The notes under the pieces are model-generated. The model did no database searches. It was not told where the DNA came from and saw only the letters and a list, made by a program, of their open reading frames with translations. A DNA stretch of 28,798 bases from Nemertoderma westbladi (taxonomy: Eukaryota; Xenacoelomorpha; Nemertodermatida; Nemertodermatidae): positions 1 to 28,798 of the forward strand of contig JAUCBJ010001837.1 of assembly GCA_032718475.1 (NCBI GenBank). Reading direction: 5' to 3'. The position numbers and the translations under genes were made by a program. Each line of letters opens with the position of its first letter. Within the stretch, counting starts at the first letter, position 1. Shown piece after piece: positions 10,526 through 18,661 of the stretch.

Positions 10526-10878
10526 TCAGTTATATTAGTTTCTATAGGTCGACGGTAGGCACAAAATTTGTCGTATGCATGAAAATTATTATTATTATTA
10601 TTATTATTATTATCTTTCAGATAAAGACCATTTAATTTCAATACAAGTAAACTTACCCCATTGTCAGTTCGTAGGTCGTCACGTTTAATTTCTAATGCAG
10701 CTTCTCTTGCTTGGCCTTCTAAGCTGAGCAGAACAGTAGGACCCTGACGCGTTTTCGGTATATCTGTTGCGTCCTGCCAGATCTCCAATTCGCGTACCCA
10801 TGTTTCGTATGAGACATCATCACGTAAACGCGGAGGATTCTTAATGTTGTAGTTGTAACTCGAATTTCCGGAAGCCAA
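10519..10878 (-). pseudogene. copia gag N-terminal part with poly-asparagine run
   Basis: This is the N-terminus of copia gag, the structural protein of the virus-like particle. PPRLRDDVSYETWVRELEIW is the typical opening block, followed by LSLEGQAREAALEI and AYDKFCAYRRPIE. The methionine at 10878 follows a 420-base leader after the primer site and is a plausible true start. A run of AAT codons encodes about nine asparagines at 10585-10613. The frame stops at 10519, whereas the next gag block starts at 10525 in another frame, so a short indel breaks gag. Confidence 0.85.
10585..10613. repeat. (ATT)n microsatellite inside copia gag
   Basis: About nine to ten uninterrupted ATT units on the plus strand, read as AAT (Asn) on the coding strand. 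The unit length keeps the frame, so expansion is tolerated. Confidence 0.9.
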
Positions 10879-11298
10879 TACTATAACTACGGTAATGACA
10901 GTTACCTGTATCAGTGTACGGAATTTATTTATTGGCAGATTGGTACTGGTATATATGTACCGGTGTATTAATATCCAAACGCAAACAGCAGAATGATGAT
11001 AACAACTATCAGACTATAGAAGCTTACCAGTCTAGTCTATACCCAGTACTGGTGTTTTAAGGTTCTGAGGTTTGTTTTAAATATACCTTTAAGTGAAGAA
11101 TAACGCCTCCCAAGCTAGCATTCTATGTTCTATCCATACAATATAAAACATCCTTATCAGTTTAGCAGTTACCAATTACAGCAGTATAATGCAGTATTGG
11201 CTTTAGTAATGGCATCTCCATTCAGCACATTTCAGCACTTGCCTACACAACACAATATCCAGATCAGTACAGCAGTAGTCCTGTAGTCAGACAACCAC
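10879..11298 (-). other. copia 5' leader (untranslated)
   Basis: About 420 bases lie between the primer binding site and the gag start. No coding frame or strong structure was noticed. It contains several short TACTGGTA-like repeats around 10940-10965. Confidence 0.6.
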
Positions 11299-11310
11299 GC
11301 TCTGCTACCA
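11299..11310 (-). other. Primer binding site of copia, initiator tRNA-Met type
   Basis: The minus strand reads TGGTAGCAGAGC one base after the LTR. Its first eleven bases complement the 3' end of animal initiator tRNA-Met (from general knowledge), the standard primer for copia elements. Confidence 0.8.
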
Positions 11311-11311
11311 A

Positions 11312-11465
11312 TGTAAATGATAAACAATATGGTACAACAGGCACGGACAAAAGTCATATATGCAAGACTCTCAACCACCAGACAACCGGTACCGGTACGG
11401 CTATCACCATATCCTTATAGTGGAAGCTCAGGCTATCAACATACAGTATATCATACAGTATAACA
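11312..11465 (-). repeat. copia 5' LTR (154 bp)
   Basis: On the minus strand it begins TGTTATACTG and ends TTTACA, with the primer site following and CATT duplicated outside. The 3' copy at 5270-5417 matches with about four mismatches. The gypsy-M gag frame runs into it by chance, to 11354. Confidence 0.9.
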
Positions 11466-11469
11466 CATT
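11466..11469. repeat. Target-site duplication CATT, right side of copia insertion
   Basis: It matches 5266-5269 and completes the pair flanking the copia element. Confidence 0.8.
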
Positions 11470-12004
11470 TAGGTAGACTCGGATCGCGAGATCGATATTT
11501 GTATCTATCCGAGCTTTTTCGACTGGAGGATCGGTATCTTCCCCGTGGATATTGGTTTTTCCCGGTTCCGGACGTTGCCCCTACCGACAGGTGCGGTGGG
11601 CCGGACCTCGACCTCGACATGCGTTTTGCGTGCACTCGCGCTGCCTCCTCGCTACGAACAAACTTTACAGTTTCCTTATGAGTGAGACCCGGTGACTTCG
11701 CCAAAAGATCCTGGGGGATTTCCTCGTCGGAAATCCTGACCGTTATTAACGTCGACATCCAGGCATCTTCGTCCATATGGCATAACCCTGCGGTTTCTGC
11801 CATTTCGCTTAATCTCGTATAGAAATTGTCGAATGACTCTGATTCCTGCTGTTTACAGGTCGTCAGTTCCCACCGGTCCAGCGCGACATTTTGTTTTTCC
11901 TTTAAATATCCCTCGAGTTTATCGGAACTTCTTCTAGAGTCATAGTGGTATTCTGAGGGATTTCCACAGCGTATTGCAATTTTGAAAGGAAACTGGGGTT
12001 GCAA
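11470..12004 (-). pseudogene. gypsy-M gag, C-terminal capsid part
   Basis: This is retrotransposon gag (capsid-like, RNA-packaging) with the helical block EGYLKEKQNVALDRWELTTC and QQESESFDNFYTRLSEMAE. It is followed by a basic Arg/Ser-rich stretch and DPSLPKC, the first cysteine of the zinc knuckle, where the copia element is inserted. The knuckle resumes at 5269. The upstream half of gag lies in another frame (11902-12492), so an indel lies near 11930-11950. Confidence 0.8.
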
Positions 12005-12590
12005 TACCCGAAAAAGGCAGATATTTGTCCGTCCCGTGGTTGTAAATGTAATTTAAAAGTCTTAGCATAGTTACCCCACGAAATTTTCCATCTGTTGAAC
12101 CTTTTTAAATCCACCTCCTCGTCAAGGGTGGGGGGGCGGTTTACCGATGCACGTTGGGCGTTGTCTTGCTTCTGGGTTGTTGTTGCCTGAATATGTGACG
12201 TGGACTGTAACGGATCAGAGCCAGGCGACTGAATCTGAGAAAAATTGGCAGTAACTTGTTTCATAATAACTGCGATATTGTGGCGGTAACGGATCATCTC
12301 CATCGAGTTATCGGCGAATTGGGTTTCCTCCGTCCCGCAGTCTGCCTCGGATTGCTGGAGAAGTTCTAACGATTCCCCGAGTTTATCGTATGTGTTCTCC
12401 AACTTATATTTCAATCGCTGAACATCTTCCATTAAAGATTGAGGACGTTCATCAGGATGCAGCTGCGTTAATTGGTCTAACGCAGCTTCCAACTGATTTT
12501 TTACCCTCGTATAATTCGATCTAAACCCGGGATGGCTTTTTTCGAATGTGCGACGGTTTTCGCTTCCATGGTAAGATAGTAGTACCTACT
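11902..12590 (-). pseudogene. gypsy-M gag, N-terminal part
   Basis: The best frame runs from about 12590 (after a TAG) down to 11902. It is rich in Glu, Gln and Leu (LEAALDQLTQLHPDERPQSL, then KYKLENTYDKLGESLELLQQ), likely a coiled coil, followed by a linker and PTLDEEVDLKRFNRWKISWG. No ATG is seen at the N-terminus in this frame. An ATG in a CCATGG context at 12569 lies one frame away and stops after about 22 codons, so the true start is uncertain and may have been lost to an indel. Confidence 0.7.
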
Positions 12591-12747
12591 GCTGTACAGT
12601 AGTACCGGTACGTGTAGTATGCCTACCGTACCTACGTAGTGTACTTATCCGGAAGGCAGGCGGTCCGTAGGCTCTCCGCTCCTTCAGTCCCCTTCCTTTT
12701 TAGCTTCAGCAGTCCGTGTACAGTGCGGTTTCTTTGAATGCGTATAT
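12591..12747 (-). other. gypsy-M leader (untranslated)
   Basis: Non-coding bases between primer site and gag. On the plus strand the part near 12585-12650 is made of imperfect GTAC/TACCGTAC-type short repeats. No gene is seen. Confidence 0.55.
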
Positions 12748-12763
12748 CCTACACACTGCGCCA
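12748..12763 (-). other. Primer binding site of gypsy-M
   Basis: The minus strand reads TGGCGCAGTGTGTAGG directly after the LTR's final ACA. It starts with the obligatory TGG. The first nine bases fit the complement of an animal tRNA-Ser acceptor end as I remember it; tRNA identity is not tested. Confidence 0.65.
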
Positions 12764-13019
12764 TGTTGTGTTATCCCCCGAGCATGGGAAATACATCAGG
12801 TTAGTTACATCAGATATATCCATTAGTCTATTGTCACAATACACAATAATCTATAATATACCTGTATACCGACACCATGCACGATACTACTGCAGTACCT
12901 GCGTACCAACAATAGGTTCACTGCCTGACTCATATATATATAGCACCACCGGTATCCTACCTACAGTAGAATATCCTAGAGCACTCTTCATTGTTACAGT
13001 ATATTTTTATATTCCACCA
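12764..13019 (-). repeat. gypsy-M LTR shared by two tandem units
   Basis: It is 256 bp with the same termini as 1522-1777. It serves as the 5' LTR of copy 1, because its primer site and leader lie to the left. It also serves as the 3' LTR of copy 2, because its polypurine tract 13020-13032 lies to the right. This is the signature of LTR-internal-LTR-internal tandem units. Confidence 0.9.
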
Positions 13020-13090
13020 TCTCCCTTTTTTTGAGTTTGAATTTTCCTAAAAATTCAAACTTATTCATTTGAACTTATTTTTAACATTTT

Positions 13091-13198
13091 TTAAGTCCCA
13101 ATATTAAATTGTACGACTTTATTTTCAATTTCATTACAACCTCTCTTAGGACGAAGAAATCTTCGATTTCTCTTCAAAATACGATTTGAAGACAACTT
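13091..13198 (-). pseudogene. gypsy-M integrase C-terminal tail (copy 2), cut off by LINE
   Basis: The same sequence as 1849-1956: the frame for KRNRRFLRPKRG ending in TAA at 13091-13093. It is separated from the rest of integrase (14339-15658) by the LINE insertion. It is noncoding in practice. Confidence 0.7.
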
Positions 13199-13204
13199 TA
13201 TATA

Positions 13205-14338
13205 TTATTATTATTATCTTTTAATCCACGCCATTAAGGCACATAGTAAAAATAAGTACATAATTAAATTGGACAATAGAAATACACAGGCAGATGAGTC
13301 TAAATAATATGGAGTACATGAAAAGCATAAGTAAGTAATATTATTAACTATTAGCACAGCACAACTATATTACAGTAATTAGTGTTATTTTACGTAATTT
13401 AAGTTCAACATTTCACGAATACGCGAAACGCCATGTTGGCGACAGATAACAGACACACCCCGTAGGATGCTATTGTCAATGTTGTCAACCCTGTTGAACA
13501 AGCTCGTAATCGATTTATAACGTAAGTGAATGAATAAAGGTATATTCAGTAGACCAAATGTCAGAGAAATACTAGTGGATTCTCCATCAGTTATACGGGG
13601 TATTTTAAATAGAAATCTAGCACAATTATTGTATGCTACTCGTAGTTTATTATGTGCACTGTCAGAATAGCTGCGCTTTGCCCAGAGCGAGTTGCAATAT
13701 ATGGGGGTGCAATAGGCTCGGAATAAAGCAAGCTTAACTGGTCGGCTGCAATTGCCAAACTTGCGTAGCAACATATTACCACGTGCGTATAAGCTATTGG
13801 TCTGCTTACGGATATCAAAATCGTCATCTAACGTACAATGTATTAAATGTCCTAAGTAGTTAAATTTATCAACAATATCAAGTTTCACATCATAAAGAAA
13901 TACTGCGGACTTAGCGCTGCAGCTTATATCTCTTGGTAAAAAATACATACATTTAGATTTCTTCTTATTGAAAGTCATAGAGTTATTAGAGGCGTAACTA
14001 ACAGCAACATCTATTAACTTTTGTAACCCGTAAATTGAGTTTGACAACAAACAGATATCATCAGCATAACCCAAGTGATTTACCCTGATATTACCCATAT
14101 AACATCCAACCCCGCTTAATGTTAATTGAATGCTTAAATCATCTAAATAAACATTGAAAAACAGGGGAGACAGAATGCCACCCTGTTTTGTACCATTAGT
14201 CACCGTAAATTTCGGTGAGACTATACCCGCCCAAACAACACACATCAACTGCGACCTATACCAATAAATAATCAGACGCACAATATATAGGGGAATATTT
14301 CGATCAATAAGTTTGCGAAAAAGTACAAAGTGGTTAAC
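13205..14338 (-). mobile_element. 5'-truncated non-LTR retrotransposon (LINE) with TAA-type tail
   Basis: The insert is missing from the equivalent site in copy 1. TATATA occurs at both ends (13199-13204 and 14339-14344) as a probable target duplication. On the minus strand it ends with repeated ATA units (13205-13217), a simple-repeat tail like that of I, Jockey or CR1-group elements. It starts inside the RT domain, so most of the element, including the endonuclease, was never inserted. This is typical of target-primed reverse transcription that stopped early. Length is 1134 bp. Confidence 0.88.
13385..14338 (-). pseudogene. LINE reverse transcriptase, C-terminal half
   Basis: This is non-LTR reverse transcriptase. 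It contains the block NGTKQGGILSPLFFNVYLDDL and the active-site motif LGYADDICLLS with both aspartates, followed by MTFNKKKSKCMYF and FNYLGHLIHC (thumb). A C-terminal region with AYCTPIYCNSLWAK and the usual Arg/Asn-rich helix ends at a TAA at 13385-13387. There is no internal stop. The fingers and the first catalytic Asp motif are missing through 5' truncation, so it is inactive. It is read in the same frame as the upstream gypsy integrase, giving one 757-codon ORF from 15658. Confidence 0.92.
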
Positions 14339-15658
14339 TATATAATAATCGCGTCCTTTCCTGTCAGTTATTACACCGGTGCGTGACCACCGTTTGGTTG
14401 TGGGGTTCTGAAGCAGAACGTCTGTTCCAGGTAACAATGTCGCAAGGTTGCGGGCAGTTCGGTCATAATGCAGTTTTGCGGCCCTTGATAACCGCCAGGC
14501 AGACTCCTCTGCCTCTGCAGCTTGTTTTTGCCATGACGGATCAAAGGCTTTATAATGCTGTGGGACATTGGACCGTAAAGGATGCCCATATACTATCTGG
14601 GCTGGGGAGCGACCATCTCCCCTCGGTGTGTTTCGTAATTCAAGCATCCCCCTCAGAAATGGTTCTGTATTAATTCGACCGTCGTCTGCCTTTGCAACGA
14701 GATTTTTTACTATTTTTACCGACACCTCCGCATGCCCGTTGGATTGTGGATAACATGGTGATGACAGTTTCCAGTCAACACCCCAGCGAACCAAAAAGTC
14801 TTTAAATATTTTGGAGTCATATTGTGGTCCTCCATCAGTGCGCATTCGTACCGGGACCCCGGTCTGTACGAAATATTGCCGAATTACATCGTCAACCTGG
14901 GTTGCTGATGGGTCTCTATCCCATCTTGTAACAAATGGGAACCCAGACAAGCGGTCTACATATACCATGTAGGCATGACCAGCAAACTTAAATAAGTCAG
15001 ACGAGACAGACTCAAAAATCCGGGATGGTAGGGGGTCCGATATGCATGGTTCCTTTACATTGCTTGGGAGGCGGTACTGGCATTTCTCACAGGATCGTAT
15101 AATGTCCTCTATTTGGGCATTTATTCCAGGCCAGTATACCGATTCCCTACTGCGCCGCTTGGTTCGCTCTAAACCTTGATGCGACTCGTGGAGACATTTT
15201 AATATATCGCCACGGGCCCCTTTGGGTATAACTAATCGTTTACCAAACAAGGCTAATCCATTTTCTATAGACAGTTCATTCCAGATTTTCCGTAGCTGCT
15301 GTACAAATGGATTATTAACAGCTGGTGATTGAAAATTATTCTCTAGTGCTTCTATGAGCATTTTGTATTCGAGATCACCCTGAGCTATCTGCTGCAAATT
15401 TACAATCATTGGATCTTCATAAGGAGAGTATTTGCCAAAGTTATTATCATTTTTAATTGAGTTAGTTGCGGCCTCAAACACAGTAGATGCTACAGTATTT
15501 GAGGAACAACCTTCAACCTCATTAGAATCTGGATCACATACTGGTGCCCTGGACAAAGCATCAGGCACAACATGAGACTTTCCTTTCTGCCAAGTGAGTG
15601 TGAAATTATAACAACTAAGTTTCATTTTCAAGTTTTGCAATCTCACATTGTCCACCAT
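14339..15658 (-). pseudogene. gypsy-M integrase (copy 2), truncated by LINE
   Basis: The same integrase as copy 1, with the HHCC finger and the triad residues in SSDLFKFAG, RTDGGPQY and SNGHAEVSVK. The 5-bp insertion seen in copy 1 is missing here, so the frame stays open up to the LINE boundary and continues into it. It differs from copy 1 by a few substitutions (for example an Arg-to-Cys change in the linker). It lacks the conserved C-terminal tail, which now lies at 13091-13198. Confidence 0.9.
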
Positions 15659-15668
15659 ATCAAGCGTA

Positions 15669-15928
15669 TTAAGAGTTCATTATAGGTAGTAAAGGCCTGT
15701 GGTCTGTGACCACCATAAAATGTGGCTGTCCATACAAATACATACGACACTTATTAATTGACCAGTATATAGCTAGGGCTTCTAGCTCTATTGTGGCGTA
15801 TCGAGTCTCGCATTCCTTCAGAAATCGAGAACCGCATTGCACCAGTTGCCACCTGGTGTCATTTTGACATTTCTGGAACAGGGCAAAACCGAGACCTTTT
15901 GTCTGGGAAGCATCGGTTTCTATTCTAA
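15669..15928 (-). pseudogene. gypsy-M RNase H fragment (copy 2)
   Basis: It corresponds to 3292-3551 and retains TDASQTKGLGFALFQ through TDHRPLLPI. It breaks at 15928, within the codons for RIETDAS, where the sequence switches to plus-strand gypsy-P integrase. It shares with copy 1 the frameshift toward integrase. Confidence 0.88.
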
Positions 15929-16406
15929 GTGGCAGACGAACGCCGATGAGGCGGACGCACACGCGGCGACGCAACGAGACCAAGCTGTCCGAAACTATAA
16001 CCAGACAGCCCGGAATCTACCGCCAATCCCAGTGGGAATCCGTGTCCGGGTCCAGGATCCAGTTACCAAACATTGGACCCACACCGGAACTACAGTGGAG
16101 GCAGGCTCGCGGCGAGACTACAGAGTAAAGTTGGAGTCGGGCCGCACTTGGTGGAGAAACCGCCGTTTCCTCCGCCCATACCCCTCCATACCACCAGGTG
16201 GCGATAGCGAACCTCTATGTCAGGACCAGGACAAACCGCTTATTTCTTGTACGGCTCCGGGTTCATTGACCCCAAAACCGAAACAACCCGACCACCCTAC
16301 GATATCTGAAACTGAAAGTGAATTGAAAGTATACCACACACGTCCCAGCACCCTAGCTCAACGCAAGACGGTTACTTGGGAACTCGATCGCAAGCACATG
16401 GCTTGA
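15929..16406 (+). pseudogene. gypsy-P integrase tail, duplicate
   Basis: It repeats 493-970 with about two substitutions (GTG to GCG and CGC to CAC codons near 15960). It encodes the end of integrase, with WWRNRRFLRPY and a hydrophilic tail, ending at TGA 16404-16406. It has no catalytic residues because the copy starts downstream of them. A polypurine tract (16413-16426) and LTR follow. Confidence 0.9.
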
Positions 16407-16957
16407 GATCGCAGAGGAAAAGGGGGTGTGGTGAATTAATTATACTGTATAAATATATCAATATTACTATTGCATGCTTATATGGTGATGGCACTTGGGA
16501 ATATATTCGGTGTACTGATTACTCTATATTGTACCAATATATTATGTAACATTACTGCTGTACTGCCTATGCAGGTACTGAGGTAGCATGACAGCAGGAC
16601 AGTGTATTGCTGTACTTCAGTTGTACTCTTGAGAGACATTATACATATATTATATTATTATAAAACTCTTGTTTAATGGTCTCATTAGCTCACAACAGGG
16701 TGGCGGTCAATAACTATGACCGGTCTGCCCTATCTAAACTGAATAACACAACTGATACACCAATCCAACAATCTGAGATAATATATGATTAATACATTGA
16801 ATATTGGTTCACCTTCTTACTCTACTTTGGCCCTCTACCCAATGGATGCTTTCCTGTTCCCTAGCATGTGCTTCCCTCCCCTCTATTGGCTAATATACTA
16901 CTTGTCACCTTGGCACTCTCTGGGAGTGTTTCCCCTCCGCTGCTAGCCTCTACTAGC

Positions 16958-17213
16958 TGTTGTGTTATCCCCCGAGCATGGGAAATACATCAGGTTAGTT
17001 ACATCAGATATATTCATTAGTCTATTGTCACAATACACAATAATCTATAATATACCTGTATACCGACACCATGCACGATACTACTGCAGTACCTGCATAC
17101 CAACAATAGGTTCACTGCCTGACTCATATATATATAGCACCACAGGTATCCTACCTACAGTAGAATATCCTAGAGCACTCTACATTGTTACAGTAAATTT
17201 GTATATTCCACCA
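16958..17213 (-). repeat. Solo gypsy-M LTR with target duplication CTAGC
   Basis: The 256-bp LTR is flanked by CTAGC at 16953-16957 and 17214-17218, with no internal region. It differs at about six positions from each of the other two LTRs. It lies at the same site in the gypsy-P LTR as the full insertion at 1522. Recombination between the two LTRs of a full element is the usual origin. Confidence 0.9.
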
Positions 17214-17289
17214 CTAGCTGTCTTCCCTCCGAGGTGGTATGACCTCTAACCTTTCTCTGTGGCTTTGGGGCTTGTGTCGCCCCCCCCAA

Positions 17290-17337
17290 TGTTGGTTATG
17301 ATACGAGATTAATATTGGTAATCTCGTATCCCCAACA
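17290..17337. repeat. Imperfect 48-bp inverted repeat at the end of gypsy-P LTR
   Basis: TGTTGG...GATACGAGATTA faces TAATCTCGTATC...CCAACA. It can form a hairpin with an arm of about 12 bp plus the terminal 6 bp. It lies right after a run of nine C's. It may be a U5/terminator structure of the LTR or a small independent element. Confidence 0.7.
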
Positions 17338-18190
17338 TATTGCTAAAATGCCACTAGTCCCATTTTCTGGTGGGTAATGAAGTGGAATTGAATCCGCTTA
17401 CAATGAGGCAAGATGTTTGAGACTTATTTAGATATATTATTACTTAATCTTGACCCCCCAGTCGGTATCTATTACAATATGGGCTATATCTTTTGCAGAG
17501 TCACAGAATAGTCTGAAGTTCCCCAGTCTGCCGCTAGAGGGCGAAATGTCTCAAAGTGAAAACCATATAGTAGCCATGAATTGGTTACTAGGCAATAATA
17601 CTGCATTTTGCAAAGTTAGGCCTATTGCTGACCGAACGAAAACTGCCCTGGTTCATGCAGGGATCAAACCCATGACATACGGGAGATGTGAATTCAATGC
17701 AACCACTACATCATTATTACTATCATTATCACATTACATTATCACATATTGTGCGCGATTGTATTGAATTCATGACAACTGCTGTTATTATTATTAATCA
17801 ATTGACACCTCGACTCCTCTCTGAGACTCCGACTACTCTATCCGATATGTTTGCGGTATTTCAACTTTTCTTAACGCGAGTTGAATATTTTTTGGATTTA
17901 TTCTAAATGAATATTCCGATATCACTACTGGGTGCGGGAACATGGGATTTGGGCACATTCAATGGACTGGGGGCGGTTTATGGGCGAATACTGGGGCGAC
18001 TTACGGGGTACGGGACTCATTTCATGTATTTAAGGGCCAGGGGTGGGAGGCAAAGTTAAGCAGTATTCAGGTTTGCCTGATTACTATTAGGCCTAGCCAA
18101 CTTCCTGCTGCCTGTAGAGGTGGATTTGGTAACTCGCTAGGTCTAAAGGACAAGGACTGCCCTTAGCGGTCCCTGGCCAACAGCAGTTAT
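17338..18190. other. Non-coding stretch between gypsy-P LTR and tandem repeats
   Basis: No ORF with recognisable motifs and no LTR match were found. It contains the tRNA-like segment at 17650-17710. A TATTTAAG motif near 18028 is followed by a GC-richer region and could be a promoter of the downstream BEL element, but nothing confirms this. Confidence 0.5.
17650..17710 (-). repeat. Possible tRNA-derived SINE head
   Basis: On the minus strand TAGTGGTTGCATTG (A-box-like) is followed about 25 bases later by GGTTTGATCCC, one mismatch from the polymerase III B box GGTTCGATCCC, then TGCATGAACCAGGG. The spacing is tRNA-like but shorter than a full tRNA. No 3' tail or target duplication was identified. 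Confidence 0.3.
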
Positions 18191-18661
18191 TACGAGCCTG
18201 AATAAGGACTCGGAAAGTCTGCCGCTTGTGTCAGTGATTTGCGACGGGAACCGACAGACAGACCTTTAGTGGTCCATGGTCACCGGCAGTTAGTACGAGC
18301 CTGAATAAGGACTCGGAAAGCCTGCCGACATACGCCAGGGACTTGCGACAGGTCAACCAACTAACGGAGGAAGGGTTCGACGAGGACGGCCTTCCTGGAG
18401 TGGGTTCCATGACCAGCGTTAGTACGAGCCTAAATAAGGACTCGGAAAACCACCAACCGTTGGGGCTCACGGTGGGCTGACAGACCCCTTGCCAAGCAGT
18501 ACCACTTTCCTGATGTCCGATCCCTTCGGGGTTCGGGAAGGGTGGGACGGACACGCAATGGGGTCAAAAGACAAAGGACCGGACTCTACTGGCCTACCGA
18601 CTGTTTTGAGCAGCTTCTCGGCTACCGAAGCGACTACGAGCCTGAATAAGGACTCGGAAAG
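18191..18661. repeat. Dispersed/tandem repeat family A (27 bp core, four copies)
   Basis: The core TACGAGCCTGAATAAGGACT, followed by CGGAAA, occurs at 18191, 18294, 18423 and 18635. The spacings are 103, 129 and 212 bases. A variant occurs inside BEL gag at about 20932. The long ORFs here (both strands) are only translations of the repeat. Confidence 0.85.

Larger units (their letters stand above)
5270..11465 (-). mobile_element. Ty1/copia retrotransposon (GalEa-like), nested in gypsy-M gag
   Basis: This is a minus-strand copia element with the order gag, protease, integrase, RT, RNase H; integrase before RT is diagnostic. It has LTRs of 154 bp (11312-11465) and 148 bp (5270-5417) differing at about four positions. 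The primer site matches the end of initiator tRNA-Met. CATT duplications flank it. Without the 824-bp insert at 7784-8607 it is about 5.4 kb. The short LTR and the HVDD box recall GalEa elements of crustaceans, molluscs, tunicates and fish; that lineage is inferred, not tested. It is non-functional as read: at least three frameshifts, a nonsense codon and the transposon insertion in integrase. Confidence 0.9.
1522..13019 (-). mobile_element. Ty3/gypsy retrotransposon gypsy-M, copy 1, containing nested copia element
   Basis: This is a complete LTR-to-LTR unit read on the minus strand: LTR 12764-13019, primer site, leader, gag, zinc knuckle, protease, RT, RNase H, integrase, polypurine tract, LTR 1522-1777. 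Removing the copia insertion (5270-11465 plus a 4-bp duplication) leaves about 5.3 kb, a normal gypsy size. The paired zinc knuckles and the integrase style suggest the Mag-like lineage. The two LTRs differ at 4 of 256 positions by eye. All coding parts carry breaks: gag frameshift, altered protease motif, altered RT active site, stops, and a 5-bp insertion in integrase. The element cannot be autonomous. Insertion into the gypsy-P LTR is marked by CTAGC at 1517-1521. The expected second CTAGC does not follow 13019, because another gypsy-M unit follows instead. Confidence 0.9.
13020..15928 (-). mobile_element. gypsy-M copy 2, truncated, with nested LINE
   Basis: Contains polypurine tract 13020-13032, 3' untranslated part, integrase tail, the LINE insertion 13205-14338, integrase and about half of RNase H. 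It then breaks off abruptly at 15928. Everything aligns with copy 1 (1778-3551) at about 99 percent or better by eye. RT, protease, gag and the 5' LTR of this unit are missing. Confidence 0.88.
16427..17337 (+). repeat. gypsy-P 3' LTR, second copy, carrying a solo gypsy-M LTR
   Basis: It starts TGTGGTGAATT after the polypurine tract. The right end is placed at CCAACA 17337, the last plausible CA end, because no paired 5' LTR is in the window; this end is uncertain. The solo LTR (16958-17213) and one CTAGC are extra; the rest is about 650 bp. It contains no coding frame. Confidence 0.75.

Noticed and set aside
15837-16406. 189-codon plus-strand ORF as a new gene
   Set aside because: It is the antisense of RNase H joined to the gypsy-P integrase tail at the rearrangement junction, so only the part from 15929 is meaningful.
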